NCBI GenBank assembly: GCA_902729315.2 | Contig: LR746266.1 | Span: 191,001 to 255,000 of the forward strand | DNA: 64,000 nucleotides | Source of the DNA: Spirodela intermedia | Taxonomy: Eukaryota > Streptophyta > Magnoliopsida > Alismatales > Araceae | Direction: 5' to 3' | In this document: positions 14,432-26,756 of the stretch, in pieces | Layout: each line of letters starts with the position of its first letter | Position numbering within the stretch: position 1 is the stretch's first letter | The notes under the pieces: generated by a model | Seen by the model: only the letters and a program-made list of their open reading frames with translations | Databases searched by the model: none | What the model was told of the DNA's origin: nothing | Translations under genes and position numbers: made by a program

Positions 14432-17400
14432 TTTGGAATCAAAACCAAGTTTATATTCCTTATTAAAGTTATTTTTTTGAAGATGTTAATGACAAAATTT
14501 GAGAGTATAAGATTTGATAGGAAAAATGATTTCAATCTATGGCAAAAGAGAGTGAAGGCATCCTTCTATAATAAGGATTGCACAAGGCTCTTTATGACAA
14601 AGAAAAATCTGAAAAATTAAGTAAAGAAGAATGGTTTGAATTAGAATTTAAAGTATTTAGTACTATCTGATTATGTCTTGTTGATGACGTTATATGACAC
14701 ATATCTAATGTTGAAACTGCTATTGCTATTGATATGTGAAAGAATCTAGAAATGTTGTACATATCTAAGAATTTTACTAACAAGAGTTTTTTTTGAAGAA
14801 ATCACTTTATAAATTGCATATAAATGAAGAGAAAAATTGGTTAGAATATATAAATATTTTAAATAAGTTGATCTTCTAATTTCACATTGTGGAAGTTAAA
14901 ATTGAAGAAGAAGATCAAGCCATGCTTCTTCTTACATCCTTACCACCATCCTTTAATCATTTAGTGACTACCATTTTATATGGTAAAGACATCTTAAAAA
15001 TGAAAGAGGACAAATCAGCATTACTATCTAAACCTCCCACTATTAATAAAAGTTTGGTTACTAAAGGTGATGGTCATGATTCAGGACATTAAAAGTTTCA
15101 AGATGACATGAAAAATTATTTTTCGACTAAAGTCAAAAAGAAATAATTCTTACCATTATTATAAAAAAGAAGGTTATTAGAAATCAGATTGCCCCAAGCT
15201 CAAAGAAAAACAAAAAGATATAGAACTAGTTTTGGAGACTAGTGTTGCATCTGATTTAGAAGCTCAATGAAATGTTCTTTCAATCTCCTCAAGTTCAGAT
15301 AATTTTGAAACTTAGATTTTTGATACAAGTTGTTCCTATCACATCTGTCCATTTCAGGATTGGTTTGACATATACAAACCTCATGATAGAGGTAATATTC
15401 TGATGAGAAATAATTTGGAATGCAAAATTTTTAGCATAGGAATAATAAAAAATCAAGATATTTGATGGAGTGACTAGAACCTTGTCTAATGTAAGACATG
15501 TACCTGATTTAAGGAAGTTTATTTGCCTTAGGTACCCTAGATGTGAGTGGTTGTAATGATACTACTGGTGATAGCATTATGAAAATCAAAAAGGATGCTT
15601 TAGTTGTTATAAAATGAGAAAAAATCAAGACTCTATATAGGTTGTTTACGACAATCATTTCTAACCATGCAGCCTTCTTTTGAAATCTTTAAAAACTATT
15701 TTCTCATTTTTTTAGAAACTCTTAGAACTAGAGAAAGAGAAGCCATTATATCTCATTTTGAAAATGAAGATGCTACTATGATGTGGCATGTTAGGCTTGG
15801 TCATATGAGTGAGATAGAAATGTTAGAGCTACAGAATCAAAAACTACTTAAGGGAGTCACATCTTACAAACTTGATTTATGTAAATCATGTATTCTTGAC
15901 AAATAGTGTAAAACAAGATTTTTTTACTTCTTCTAAAATAAATAAAAATATTAATCAATATGTGTATTCAGATATTTGGGGTCCATCTTCAATCACATCA
16001 TTGAGAGGAGCTTTTTATTTATTTATTTATTCATGTTTTTTAAATAAATATTTAGATTTATTTTTTCAAATAGCAATATGAGATGTTTGACACTTCCAAA
16101 ATTTTGGAAGGACAGTTTAAAAATAGACCAGTCAAAAAATTAAAGTCTTATACACTAATAATGGTGGTGAGTACACCTGAAACGAATTTAAAAAGTTTTG
16201 GTCTAAAGTATCCTTAACTTGGTTGAATGAATAAATAGAATATTATTTGAGAGAGCTGGTTGTATGAAATTATCGTAAGACAGTTTGAATTCTTCAAGGT
16301 TGAAAACACTTGAATCATTTTGATCTAGAAGACTTGTAGATTATTCTAATCTACATATATTTTGTACCATTTATGTACTATTGTAAGACAATGAACTGAC
16401 CAAGTTGGATCCTAAATCAAAACATTGTATTTTTTTAGGATATAAGGAAGGTGTAAAAGGATTTAAGTTATGAAATCCCATAATTTAGAAAACATTACTT
16501 AGTAGAAATGTCCTATTTGATGAAGTATTATTATTAAAAAATATTCAGACCACTATTTCTTGTGAGAATGACATCAATACTTCAATTAAGGTGGAGTAAT
16601 AAAAAGGGTTGATAGAAATTCAAAAAAAAATCCACCCCTTGATGAGTCTTCAATACACCCAACTCACAATAATATGTATTCTATTGCTACATGTCGTGCA
16701 AGAAGGGAAGTGAAAAGGTCAACAAAGTTTTCTTATTCAATTGCATATGCATTTTCTGTTGTTTCCTCTGATCCTATAATATTTTAGGAAGTAATTCAGA
16801 GTAAGGACATCAATGAGTGGAGAACTGCTCTAGAGCAAGAGATGACTTATCTTCATAGAAATGACACTTCCCAAGGGTAAGAAATTAGTTGATTGAAAGT
16901 AGGTGTATAGAAAGAAACATGCTCTATTAATAACAAAATCATTCAAATATAAGGCTCAATTGGTAGCCAAGGGATTTCACTAGAGAAAAGATATAGATTT
17001 TAATGAAATTTTCCCATTAGTGATAAAAAAATATTCTATTGATGTTATGTTTGTCATGGTTGCTATGTTTGAATTGGAATTGATGCAACTTGACGTGAAA
17101 ATAAATTTTTTACATGAAAATTTAGATGAAGAGATTTATATGTTACATCTTGAAGGTTTTGTTCAGTAGGATAAAGAAAAACTGATTTGTAAGTTAAAAA
17201 AATCTCTTTATGACTTGAAATAAACTCATCATCTATGCTATATGAAATTTGATCATTTCATCTTGTCAAATAGTTATACCAGAAGTAAGTATGAGAATTG
17301 CATCTATTTCACTTCTTAAATGATGGTTTTATAATTCTTCTTATGTTACATATTGACGACAAGTTAGTTGCATCCAAATCCACAGATAAAAATATTAAAT

Positions 17401-18355
17401 TGAGAAATCAGCTTAGTCTTGAATTTGGAATGAAAGTCATATTTGGGACATATGCACCAAAAAATTATGGTTTATATACAATCAGAAAGATTTAGCTAAA
17501 TTCAACATTTCAAATGTTAAACCAATGAGTACCCACTTAGTTCAGTACTTTAAACTATCTTTACAACAATGTCCCAAATATGACAAAGAACATAACAAAA
17601 TGATGAAGATAATGCATGTAAATGTAGTTGAATGTCTAATGTATGCAATAGTTTGCACTATACTTGATTTATCACATGTTATTAGTGTCATTAGTAGATA
17701 TATGAAAAATCCAATAAAGGAGCATTGGAATGTTGTAAAATGAGTTTTGTGTTATCTTAAAGAGACATCATATTTTGGTTTGTTATTTCAGGAGAAAAAA
17801 TCAATGTTCTTAATGGATCTGTTGACTTAGACTATGCAAGTGATCTAGATAAGAGGAGATCTACTAAATATATTTTCCCTCTAGGTGGAGGTGCCATCAG
17901 TTGAAAAGCAATGCTTTGAGAAATTGTTGCATTCTCAACTGAAGCTGAGTATATTGCTGCAGTTAAGGTAGAAAATGAAGTATTTTGGATGAAGGTTTTA
18001 GTAAAGGAACTTGGTATCAATCAATCTATCATACCTCTGCATTATGACAGTCAAAGTATCATGTCTTATGAAATATCCAGTTTATCATTTCAAGACTAAA
18101 CACACTGGCATTAGATTTTATAAATTACGTGAATTTGTTACATAAGGAGGTATTAAGCTTGTGAAGGTATCTTCACAAGATAATGCTGTTGATATGATGA
18201 CTAAGCCCTTATTTGCAGCCAAATTACATCACTATATGAAATTGGCTAACATCTGCCCAAGTTCAATAGTGAGACATGTATGAATATATTTTTCTTAAAC
18301 ATTTTTTTTTTGTGTGACTGCAGCTAAATTTTTAGGCGGAGTCAAAGTCGGAGAA

Positions 18356-19002
18356 TGTTATTTTTTGACTGCCCAAAATTACTCACAAAAAGGCACATCT
18401 AGTTGAAAAAGGTAATTTACCTTCTCCCACCTCATTTTTAAGGGCAACAATAGTTGCAGGAAAGAGTGTGAGGCATTTTCAAAAATGAGTGGAACTTGAG
18501 GGAGTTCTATGGAGAAGGAAGACGACGACTTTAGGTGGAACTTGAGGACTTGAAGAAAGGTGGAAGATTCACACGTGTCTACTCTTTTATGGTGTTCTAT
18601 TGGTGAGAAGTAATCTTGTCTTCAAGCTGGTGGAAGAAGTAGGTTTGGGAGAAAACTTCTTTCAATTGTTTCTGATTTATCTTGTGTCTCCATATTTTGT
18701 TTGATAGTAGATGTAGGAGTTTCATTTCCGGACCACATAAGTATTACCACCTATTTTTTTTCTATTAAAGTTGATTTGGATCAATCTTTCATCAGCTTAT
18801 TCTTGTAATATTGAGCTTTGACTTATCAATTTAAAGAATATCGAATTCATCAATATGCTGATATTATGATATTAAGTATATTTGTAAGTGTGATTTGTTC
18901 TTCTACACATTTGCAAGTATACAGTTGGCATCCGAGGTCTTTTTTCAGATTTCTTGGATCTCTTAAACTTTGATTTACTTCAGAGTATTACTTATCACAA
19001 CA
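18356..19002 (+). repeat. 3' LTR of the copia element at 13768-19002
   Basis: About 647 bp, preceded by a purine-rich stretch (GGCGGAGTCAAAGTCGGAGAA region). Its right end abuts P450 coding sequence directly. Confidence 0.85.
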
Positions 19003-20204
19003 AGCACGGTCTTGTACTCCACCGCCCTCTTCTCGTCGGCCAACTTGACCGCGAAGAACCGGAGGACCACCGGGAAGATCGTCATCTGCCTGTAAGCTAA
19101 CTCCTTTCCTAATCACAGACGCGGCCCGGCCTGTGTCCCAATCAGAAAGCGAGCCCCAGAGTCAGTACAAGCTGTAGGACAGGTATCCCGTCTTCTCTCA
19201 CCTGGAAAGCGGTGAACTTGTAGGGGCTCTCATGGCGGAACACCCCGTCTTCGTCCAGCCATCTCTCCGGACGGAAGTCCTCTGCATCCTCACCCTAGAT
19301 GTACTCCATTCTCCCCATGGCATTGGGTTGGAAAAAGATCACCTCACCTCCCCTCACGTCGAACCATTGGGGAGCCTGTCTACTGCGAAGCACATCTTGC
19401 TATCCTTCAAACCGATAAAAAATCCAAAGATCATTAGCATAATCGAACCAGGAACCTCGAAGAAAGATTAGTAATGTTCACTGATTCTTCCACTGATCAG
19501 GGGTCTGGCCGGGTAGAGCCGCAGCGTCTCAGACAGAGCGGCCCGGAGGTAGTTCATCTTCTCCGTGATGCGGCCAGCGAAGCCTCCGAAGGACAACTCG
19601 GCCTCAGCCTCAGCCTCAGCCTCTCCGACTACGGTCTCCACTTCTCGATACATCTTTTCCAGCACAGACGGGTGCATGCAGAGCATGTAGAAGAACCAAG
19701 AGAGAGTTCCCACTGTGGTGTCCTTGCCAGCGATGACGAAGCTGAGAATTATATCCCTCAAGTACTTGAGACTCATCTTCGTAGGGTCCTCCGCTCTGTC
19801 CTGCAGAAACCTCGACAAGATGTCCGCCTCCTACTTCACTTGTAAGGGCTATCATGCACGTCCGTGAATGCTCGAACAGAGCGAGAGAGTGGAAGAATGG
19901 GAGATGGAGGTGATGAATGCAAGCAGCGGGTCAAGAACCTGCTCTTGTCCCTTAGAGATCTTGGCGTGGATCATCTTGTAGACGTACTCGTCCACTCAAT
20001 TGATGTTCTTCCATAACAACGCTTCTGCCCCCACGATGAGAAACCTCTCCAGCCTCCATAGGGGATTGACTATGCGCCACACGATCAGTGCACTTGATTC
20101 GTCGAATGCCCACGTAAACTCGGCCCCTTCCTTATCAGATCCCTGCACATAGCTCAGCTGGACGTTGAACCGCAACTTCGAATATCTGCGTCTATGGTTG
20201 ATTT

Positions 20205-20585
20205 TGTTAGAGTAACACGTCCTATATGGACTTCAGTAGAAAACTCCATTAGATGCGAAAAGTAATACAAGAGAAACACTCCTCAATAACCCAAAGAATA
20301 GATTCCTAATCTTAGCCTTCTAATGCACTCATCAACCTAAGAGATCTTCTTTAAAAGCTCTCTCTCAAACACTCTCTCTCTATGGTGAAACAAGGGTAGA
20401 ATGGGGTTGCTTGTGCTGCTCCAAATGAGGGGAGGTGACCCCTCTATTTATATGCACCTTGTAGCCACCTCGGTAACCATGCTAGTAAAGACATCGGGAA
20501 GCGTGCCAAATGATTTCATTTTCTTACACCTGGACCGTTCTAGTTAATGACGTGTTCAGTCCATAATAAAAGGAGGCAATTCACA
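20205..20585 (-). repeat. 3' LTR of the minus-strand copia element
   Basis: TG...CA bounded; adjacent to a purine-rich tract on the minus strand (GGGAGAAACGG). Part of it resembles 24157-24270. Confidence 0.7.
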
Positions 20586-23500
20586 TTACCGTTTCTCCCG
20601 TTCAATCCATAAGTTAATCAAGTTTAGACAATGTCTAAATTTATTTGAGTAAAGTGTCTTCGTAAATATATTCGTAGGATTCTCTGTTGTATGAACCTTC
20701 TTCAGGTCAACCTTTCCTTGCATTATAACATCACAAATAAAGTGATACTTGACATCAATATGTTTGGTACTCTCATGGAACATCTGATTCTTAGTCGAAT
20801 GTATGATGCTCTGATTGTCACAATATATTAGAGTCGTCTCCTATATAAGATCAAAATCGTCAACTAAGTCTTGAAGTCATAAAGCTTTTTTCACTCTTTT
20901 TATCATTGTTATATATTCAACTTCTGTTGTCGATTTCAAAGCCATTGTAGACTGTAGGATAACCTTTCAACTAATGGCATAACCTAAAAGAGTAAACACA
21001 TATCTTGTCAAGGATATCTTCTTATCCAGACCACCAGCATAATATGAATCCACATAGTCAGTCAATTGGCTATCGTTATTACTTCCCTTCTAAAATATCA
21101 AGCTTACATCTGAAGCACCTCTAAGATAATGAAGAATCTACTTTACAACTTCTAAATGAATCTTCCTTAGATTTTCTATGTATCTACTGATCACACTAAC
21201 AATATGAGAAATATCTGGATGAGTGCATACCATAGCATACATAATGCTTCCCACTATATTCGCATATGGAACCCTATTCATTAGTTCCATTTTCTTCTCT
21301 GTCTTCAATGAATCTTCAATAGACAACTTGAAATGAGTTGTCAATAGAGTACTTACAGTTTTGCATTCTATCATGCTAAATTGTTCCAACACCCTCTTTA
21401 TGTATTATTTTTGAGACAAGTACAAGCTTCTAGTGCTATGGTCTTTGTACATTTTCATATCCAATATCTTCTTCGTTGTACTGAGATACTTCATCTTGAA
21501 TTCACCATTCAACTGAGACTTTAAGTGGTTAATATCTAGCATGTTCTTGACAGCAATCAACATATCATCAACATATAGCAATAAATATATATATGAATCA
21601 TTTGAAAGTTTTCTATGATATACACAACTATCATAATTACTTCACAAGTAATTATGACTCGACATAAATGTATCAAACCTCTTGTACCACTATCTCGAAG
21701 ACTATTTCAAATCATATAATGATTTCTTCAATAGTTACACATAGTCTTCTTTGTTAGGAATCTCGAAACTTTCTAGCTAATACATATAGATTTCTTCCTC
21801 TAGCTCACCATGTAAGAATGTTGTCTTCACATTCATCTACTCCAACTCTAAATCGAGTGAAGTAACAATAGCTAGTGAAACACGAATTAATGTATGTCTT
21901 ATCACAAAAGAGAAAATCTCATTGAAATCAATACCTTCTCATTGTGTGAAGCCCTTCACCACCAAACGTGTTTTGAATCTAACACCTTCTCCAACCACGA
22001 ATTCTTCTTTCTTCTTAAAGACCCACTTGCACCCTACAATCTTTTGACCATGTGGTATCTTCACAAACTTCCATGTCTTGTTCTTCTCTAGAGACTTTGT
22101 CTCCTCTTGCATGGCCAACTACCACTTTGAAGAGTCGTCGATAGTCATAGTCTCTTTGTAAGAACATGGTTTTGTCCCTCCAACTTCATCTACAATAGAT
22201 AAAGTAAAAGCTATCATATTATAGTACATGTTAGGTGGCTTGATCATTCTTCGTTACCTATCTCTTGCAATACTAGGTTACCATTGAGAGACTTCCTCTA
22301 TTGCTATATTCTATGGCTTTTCTTGAACTTTAGCTGTCTTCTTTTGCACTATATTATCTGAGAGCTTCACCTTTAACTTTTTTTATTTGCTACTAACTTG
22401 ATCTCCTTCATCTATTTTTGATTTCTCTCTATTTTGAAGCATCGTAAATTCATAAAAGGTTACATCTCTCTTGATCATAAACTTTGGTAATAGAAGATTA
22501 GTGCACTACAACTAATACCACTTTACACGTTGTGTCGCCCTTAGCTCCAACTTGTCACCAGTGACATGAATATAAACGGGGCAACTAAAAATTCTGAGGT
22601 GAGAATAATCAGTAAGAGAACTAGACCATACTTCTTTAGAAGTTTTTAACTCAATGGCTGTACATGGAGATCTGTTAACCATGTAGCAAGTTGTGTTAAC
22701 AACTTCTGCCCAAAAGTCCTTTGATATACCTGCTTGAGATAACATACTTCTAGCACGCTCCAAGAGTGTTTTGTTCATTCATTCTGCAACTCTATTTTGT
22801 TGTGGTGTTCGCGCTATAGTGCGATGCCGAACGATACCTTCATTCTTGTAGAATTCATATAAAACATTCGAGCAAAATTCCATATCATTGTTAGTACATA
22901 GGTGCTTGATCTGTTTTCTAGTATACTGTTCAATCAACTCCTTTCATTACTTGAATGTGATGAACACCTCATGCTTCTTTTTGAGAAAGTAAACCCATAC
23001 TTTCTTGGAAAAGTCATCAATAAAGCTCAACAAATAATTTGCACCGCCCTTCGAGATAATTAGAGTAGGACCCCAAAGATCAAAGTGGATGTAATCTACT
23101 GTACCCTTGGTCCGATGGACTGCAATACTAAACCTCACTCTACATTGTTTGTCAAACACATAGTGCTCATAGAAGTCTAGTTTACCAGTCTTTTGACATG
23201 CAAGTAAACCACGCTTGCTTAGCTCCATCACATCGTTCACTCATATGGCCCAACCTCATGTGTCATAACTTAATAAAAATATCTAAATCTTCAGCCACAT
23301 TCACATTATTTGTAATAGTGTGTCCAAATAGATGATAAAGAGTTTCGATCATCTTCACCTTCATCAGAACTAGAACACCTCTAGAAATTCGTAGAATACT
23401 ATTCTCAGAAAAATATTTGTATTTTTACTTATCCAAAGTACCTAAAGAGATAAAATTCTTCTTCAACTTTAGAATATGTCTCATTTCTAAAGTCATGATG

Positions 23501-24290
23501 TCATTGCCATGCATCTTAATCCGTATTGTACCTATTCTTACAACATTAATAGTGTTGTGATCACCCAATGTCACTATATCATTATTTACTAATATGTAAA
23601 TAGAAAACTAATCCTAGTAGAGACACATATGATAGGTATATTATGTATCAAGAATTCAGTCATCATTAGAAGATCTAGTAGAAATTGACAAAACAGTTTC
23701 ACCAAGGTCAGTCTCGTCTCCTCTTGAACGATGTTTACTTTATCAAAAGACTCATTTCCTTTTTCCTTCAACTGCGAATAATTCTTCTTAATGTGTCTTT
23801 TCTTATTACACTCATAATAACGAAACTTCTTTGTTGATTTAGATTTCAATCTTGATTTGCTCTTTTGACCATACTCTTTTTTCATTCTTTCTCAAACTAT
23901 CAAGCCGTTTGCTTGATCATCTTCTTCAATATCTTGCATTCTTTTCTTTTACTTCCTTGAGTTAATTGACGCCTTGACATCTTCTACTTAATGTCATATT
24001 TGCCAAATAGAAAAAAAATCACAAAATTCTCATACGAAATAAGTAAAGAACACAAGATTAATATGGCTTCATCTTCATCTTCTATTTTAACATCAATGTT
24101 TGTCAAATCTATAACAGCCTTTGTGAACTTATTCAGATAATCAGTAACCTTGCGACCAATAACCTCGGGAAGCGTGACGAACGGTTTCACTTTCTTCCGC
24201 GTGCACTGTTGGTTCGTGACGTGGTCAGCCCATAAATAAGCCGTTGAGTGTATGATAATCAAGTCTTCCGACTGACCGTTTCTCCCTCGT
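20205..24290 (-). mobile_element. Ty1/copia retrotransposon, decayed, minus strand
   Basis: Minus-strand copia remnants in order: gag (about 24150-24000, VKIEDEDEAILILCSLL), CCHC zinc knuckle (YECNKKRHIKKNY near 23820), gag-pre-integrase/integrase (about 23240-22950, with IHFDLWGPT), integrase centre (about 22778-22520), reverse transcriptase and connection (about 22200-21140, with PYANIVGSIMYAMVCTHPDI), and RNase H (about 20780-20590, KHIDVKYHFI). A 381-bp LTR lies at 20205-20585 (TGTTAGAG...AATTCACA). Only a short LTR-like stretch (about 24157-24290) remains at the other end and runs almost straight into gag, so the 5' LTR is largely deleted. The element sits in an intron of the P450 pseudogene. 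Confidence 0.82.
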
Positions 24291-25049
24291 ATTCCACCTC
24301 TCCGCATTAAATGCATGCATTTACTGTGGCAGCCTCGAAAGAAGGGAAGCCATAAACGGCAGATTTCACGAACAGCTCGTAGGAAAATGGAAAAAGAAAA
24401 AACGATGGAGACTGAAGCGGAACCGGAGTGTGTGTTTCAGAGAATCCAAATCACCGGGTGAGGAGAGAGACATGACTGAACGTCTACCGGCTCACCCGAG
24501 GCGGCGGCGTCGGAGATGACCTCGGCGAGCTTCGTAGCATTGGTCTTGAAAATGGAGCCGCTGTAGTCCCTCAGGAATCTCGTGGAGAAATGGCGGCTCG
24601 AGAGCTTCCTCTGGTGGAGCCATTTGCTCCCGTTCACCAAGAAGATCCCGTCCACCAGGAGAGCCTCCATCGTCTCGTAGTCATACCAACTCTAATCCGC
24701 CCCCATCGTCAGCAGCAAGACGACGGCAACAACGAGAAATTGATGGAGGAATTCGCCACCACCACTCGCCTTGTCGTACCCGTGGAAGTTGGAGGAGGGA
24801 ATGTGCTCGACGACCTCGGGGTCGCAGGTGTAGATCTCGTAGCGGAACCCCATGAGCACCCGAAAGGTCTTGTGGCGGCGGCCGAGCCCCGTCAGGTAGT
24901 CGTAAATCTTGTCGAAATGGAGGACCTGATCCAAGATGGTGCCGGCGACCGGATGGTACCTGCGCCGCCGGCCGTCTCCCCCCCGCCACAGCAACCGGCG
25001 GCCACCACCACCGCCGGTAGCATCCCCAGGACGAGGGATTCCACATTAG

Positions 25050-25640
25050 CGCTTCAGGATGCACAGAACAGTGGCGGCTTCGAGAAATTCCCCGAGAAGG
25101 CGAGGTCTGTAGCTTAAGAAACGGCCCGGGTTTGTAAACCATCAAGTTTTGAGTATTCGTCAATATTCTCTGTACTGTCGGTTTCTCAAGTGTGGAGAGG
25201 AGCGCGAGGTCCGTAGAAAAGTCAACTCCCCGTCGGCGCTCGAGCTTACCCACCCTGCTACCGGACGGGCTTTTGCCGAGAGATCACGACGGATGCGCTC
25301 ACCTTTCAGATCGACCATCCTCAGAATGGACCGACACCTAATATATGAAGAGACATTAACAATATTCATAGAGGAATCTAGAGAGAGAGAGGGCGGGAGA
25401 GAGAGTAGAGAGAGCAGGGAGGAGGGAGAAAGCCCAGCAAAAGCAGATATTAGGCCGAGTTGTTGTGCTGGCACAATTCATCTCCGTTTCTGATGGGAAA
25501 CTTGTTGAACTGAGAAGACAAATAGGATATAGAGAGAGAAATCGTTGACATGGTCCCTGACCTGCCAGACTGGCCTTCTATAATTCCTTAGCAGAATAGA
25601 ACCGTGATCCCAAATCCATAGTCATTACGGCTGAACCCAT
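25050..25640. other. Intergenic DNA between P450 and OMA1 relics
   Basis: No recognisable gene. It contains a GA-rich stretch at about 25378-25430. Confidence 0.4.
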
Positions 25641-25669
25641 CACAGGGAGAGAATACCCCATTAGGGGAA

Positions 25670-25922
25670 GCTCTCAAGCCCGCGGCCAGCAATGGCGTCC
25701 TGATATATGGCCAGAGCTTCGCCCATGACTTGGGCCTGAGAGAGAAAATCAGCTCTCTTCCTGCTGGATGGGTGAGTGGAGAGGTAGTCCCTCAGCAAGG
25801 AATCCCGGTGATCTTCCCCAGCTTCTCATACACCATTGGTGCCACCCGAGGATCATATCCAGCGGCGGAGAGCAGGAGCAGGAGCAGGAGCAGCCCAATG
25901 TAGTCTGCTTCCATGTCCATTC
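25670..25922 (-). pseudogene. Fragment of an OMA1-type mitochondrial M48 metalloprotease
   Basis: The minus strand reads an exon starting after an acceptor at about 25922: MDMEADYIG, then an expanded Leu run, SAAGYDPRVAPMVYEKLGKITG. After a one-base frameshift it continues as DSLLRDYLSTHPSSRKRADF and SQAQVMGEALAIYQDA. This matches the C-terminal half of plant OMA1-like inner-membrane peptidases (from memory). The exon with the catalytic HExxH motif is absent and the frame is broken, so this is a dead fragment. The Leu run comes from a CTC/CTG repeat (about 25868-25894). Confidence 0.7.
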
Positions 25923-25949
25923 TGTTTACGGAAACAAGGAACGGCGTGA

Positions 25950-26604
25950 AGAACAACACTGAAATTTGAAAAGGAAAAGAAAAACTCAATTCATGGAGGA
26001 AGCATCAATAAGATAGAAACGCAGGGTATAAATCACTCAAGCTCCAACTTGAGAACTTTTATTAGAGCAAGAGCTTAATGTGAACTTGCAGAACACTGCT
26101 CACCCGATCCGTAAGACGTGAAGTAGTAAATAAGAAATACATCAACTCACAACAAAAGCTTATAACAAGAGAACAAATCCCTGATCTTAGTCCTCCAATC
26201 ACTCACCAAGAATCTAACAAGAGATCTCACCTTGGGGGGGGGGGGGGTTGACCTTGGGAAGCATGCCCCCATGAAACGGATCTGATGTTCATCTGGGCGA
26301 AAGACTTCAATGCTCTCTTGAAATGCGGGCATTTAAAGTGGTGCATGAATAGGCGTCCTGCATTAAATAACCTTGTGATTGAAAAAGCTGACCAACGCAT
26401 CTTAATCACGCCATCTCACAAAAACAAGAACTGAGCTGCCAAGTAATCAGATTCGTAAGGAAATCAAATTCTTCATAATTTAGTCGACAAGACCAATGCA
26501 GCAGGAAGAGCAATAAGTGAAGATTAATCTTAAAAAAATTCTGCCAGATGTGCTGCTACTTCGTGACTTGCACTGTAAAGGATTTTCATTCAGCCTATAG
26601 CAAG
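25950..26604. other. Intergenic DNA before glycosyltransferase copy 1
   Basis: Nothing recognisable beyond a poly-G run at about 26235-26246. The right edge, near 26605, is where similarity to the second glycosyltransferase copy begins. Confidence 0.4.
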
Positions 26605-26756
26605 AAAATCGGGGCACTGGTCTCCACCCGGCTGAAGATTCCCCATCGTTGCCGCACCAACTCGTCTTCTCCCTCCTCTGCTTCTTCTTCCACCACAAAA
26701 GGCATCCATCATCAACGAGGACGCGGGGGGGGAGGCCCGACGGAGTTTTCCAGCCG

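Larger units (their letters stand above)
13768..19002 (+). mobile_element. Ty1/copia LTR retrotransposon, decayed
   Basis: LTRs at 13768-14431 and 18356-19002 both begin TGTTATTTTT and end TATCACAACA. A degenerate methionine-tRNA primer site follows the left LTR (TTTGGAATCAAAACC) and a purine-rich tract precedes the right one. Between them, in copia order and full of stops and frameshifts: gag (14490-15100, e.g. IEEEDQAMLLLTSLPPSF), protease (about 15310-15380), gag-pre-integrase (MMWHVRLGHMSEIEML near 15779), integrase (YSDIWGPSS near 15965), reverse transcriptase (HIDDKLVASK near 17353) and RNase H (FSTEAEYIAAV near 17934). It lies inside the last exon of the P450 pseudogene. A clean 5-bp target duplication is not visible (left flank ACGTG, right flank AGCAC). 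Confidence 0.9.
13720..25023 (-). pseudogene. Cytochrome P450 pseudogene, CYP704-like, split by two copia elements
   Basis: Remnant of a fatty-acid omega-hydroxylase-type P450 (CYP86 clan by similarity). Pieces in order on the minus strand: N-terminus from about 25023 (RRRRYHPVAGTILDQVLHFD), about 24690-24470 (GIFLVNGSKWLHQRKLSS), about 20192-19890, about 19840-19500 with the I-helix FVIAGKDTTVGTLSWFF and ExxR (SETLRLYPA), 19404-19202 (GEDAEDFRPERWLDEDGVF), and the heme exon from 19130, resuming at 13767 and stopping at 13720-13722. Defects seen: a stop inside NIN*VDEYVYK, TAG in MEYI*GED, a one-base loss after LPNG, an apparent frameshift near 24990, and TGA in place of the heme-ligand Cys codon (19113-19115). 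Two retrotransposons interrupt it. It cannot encode a working P450. Confidence 0.88.
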
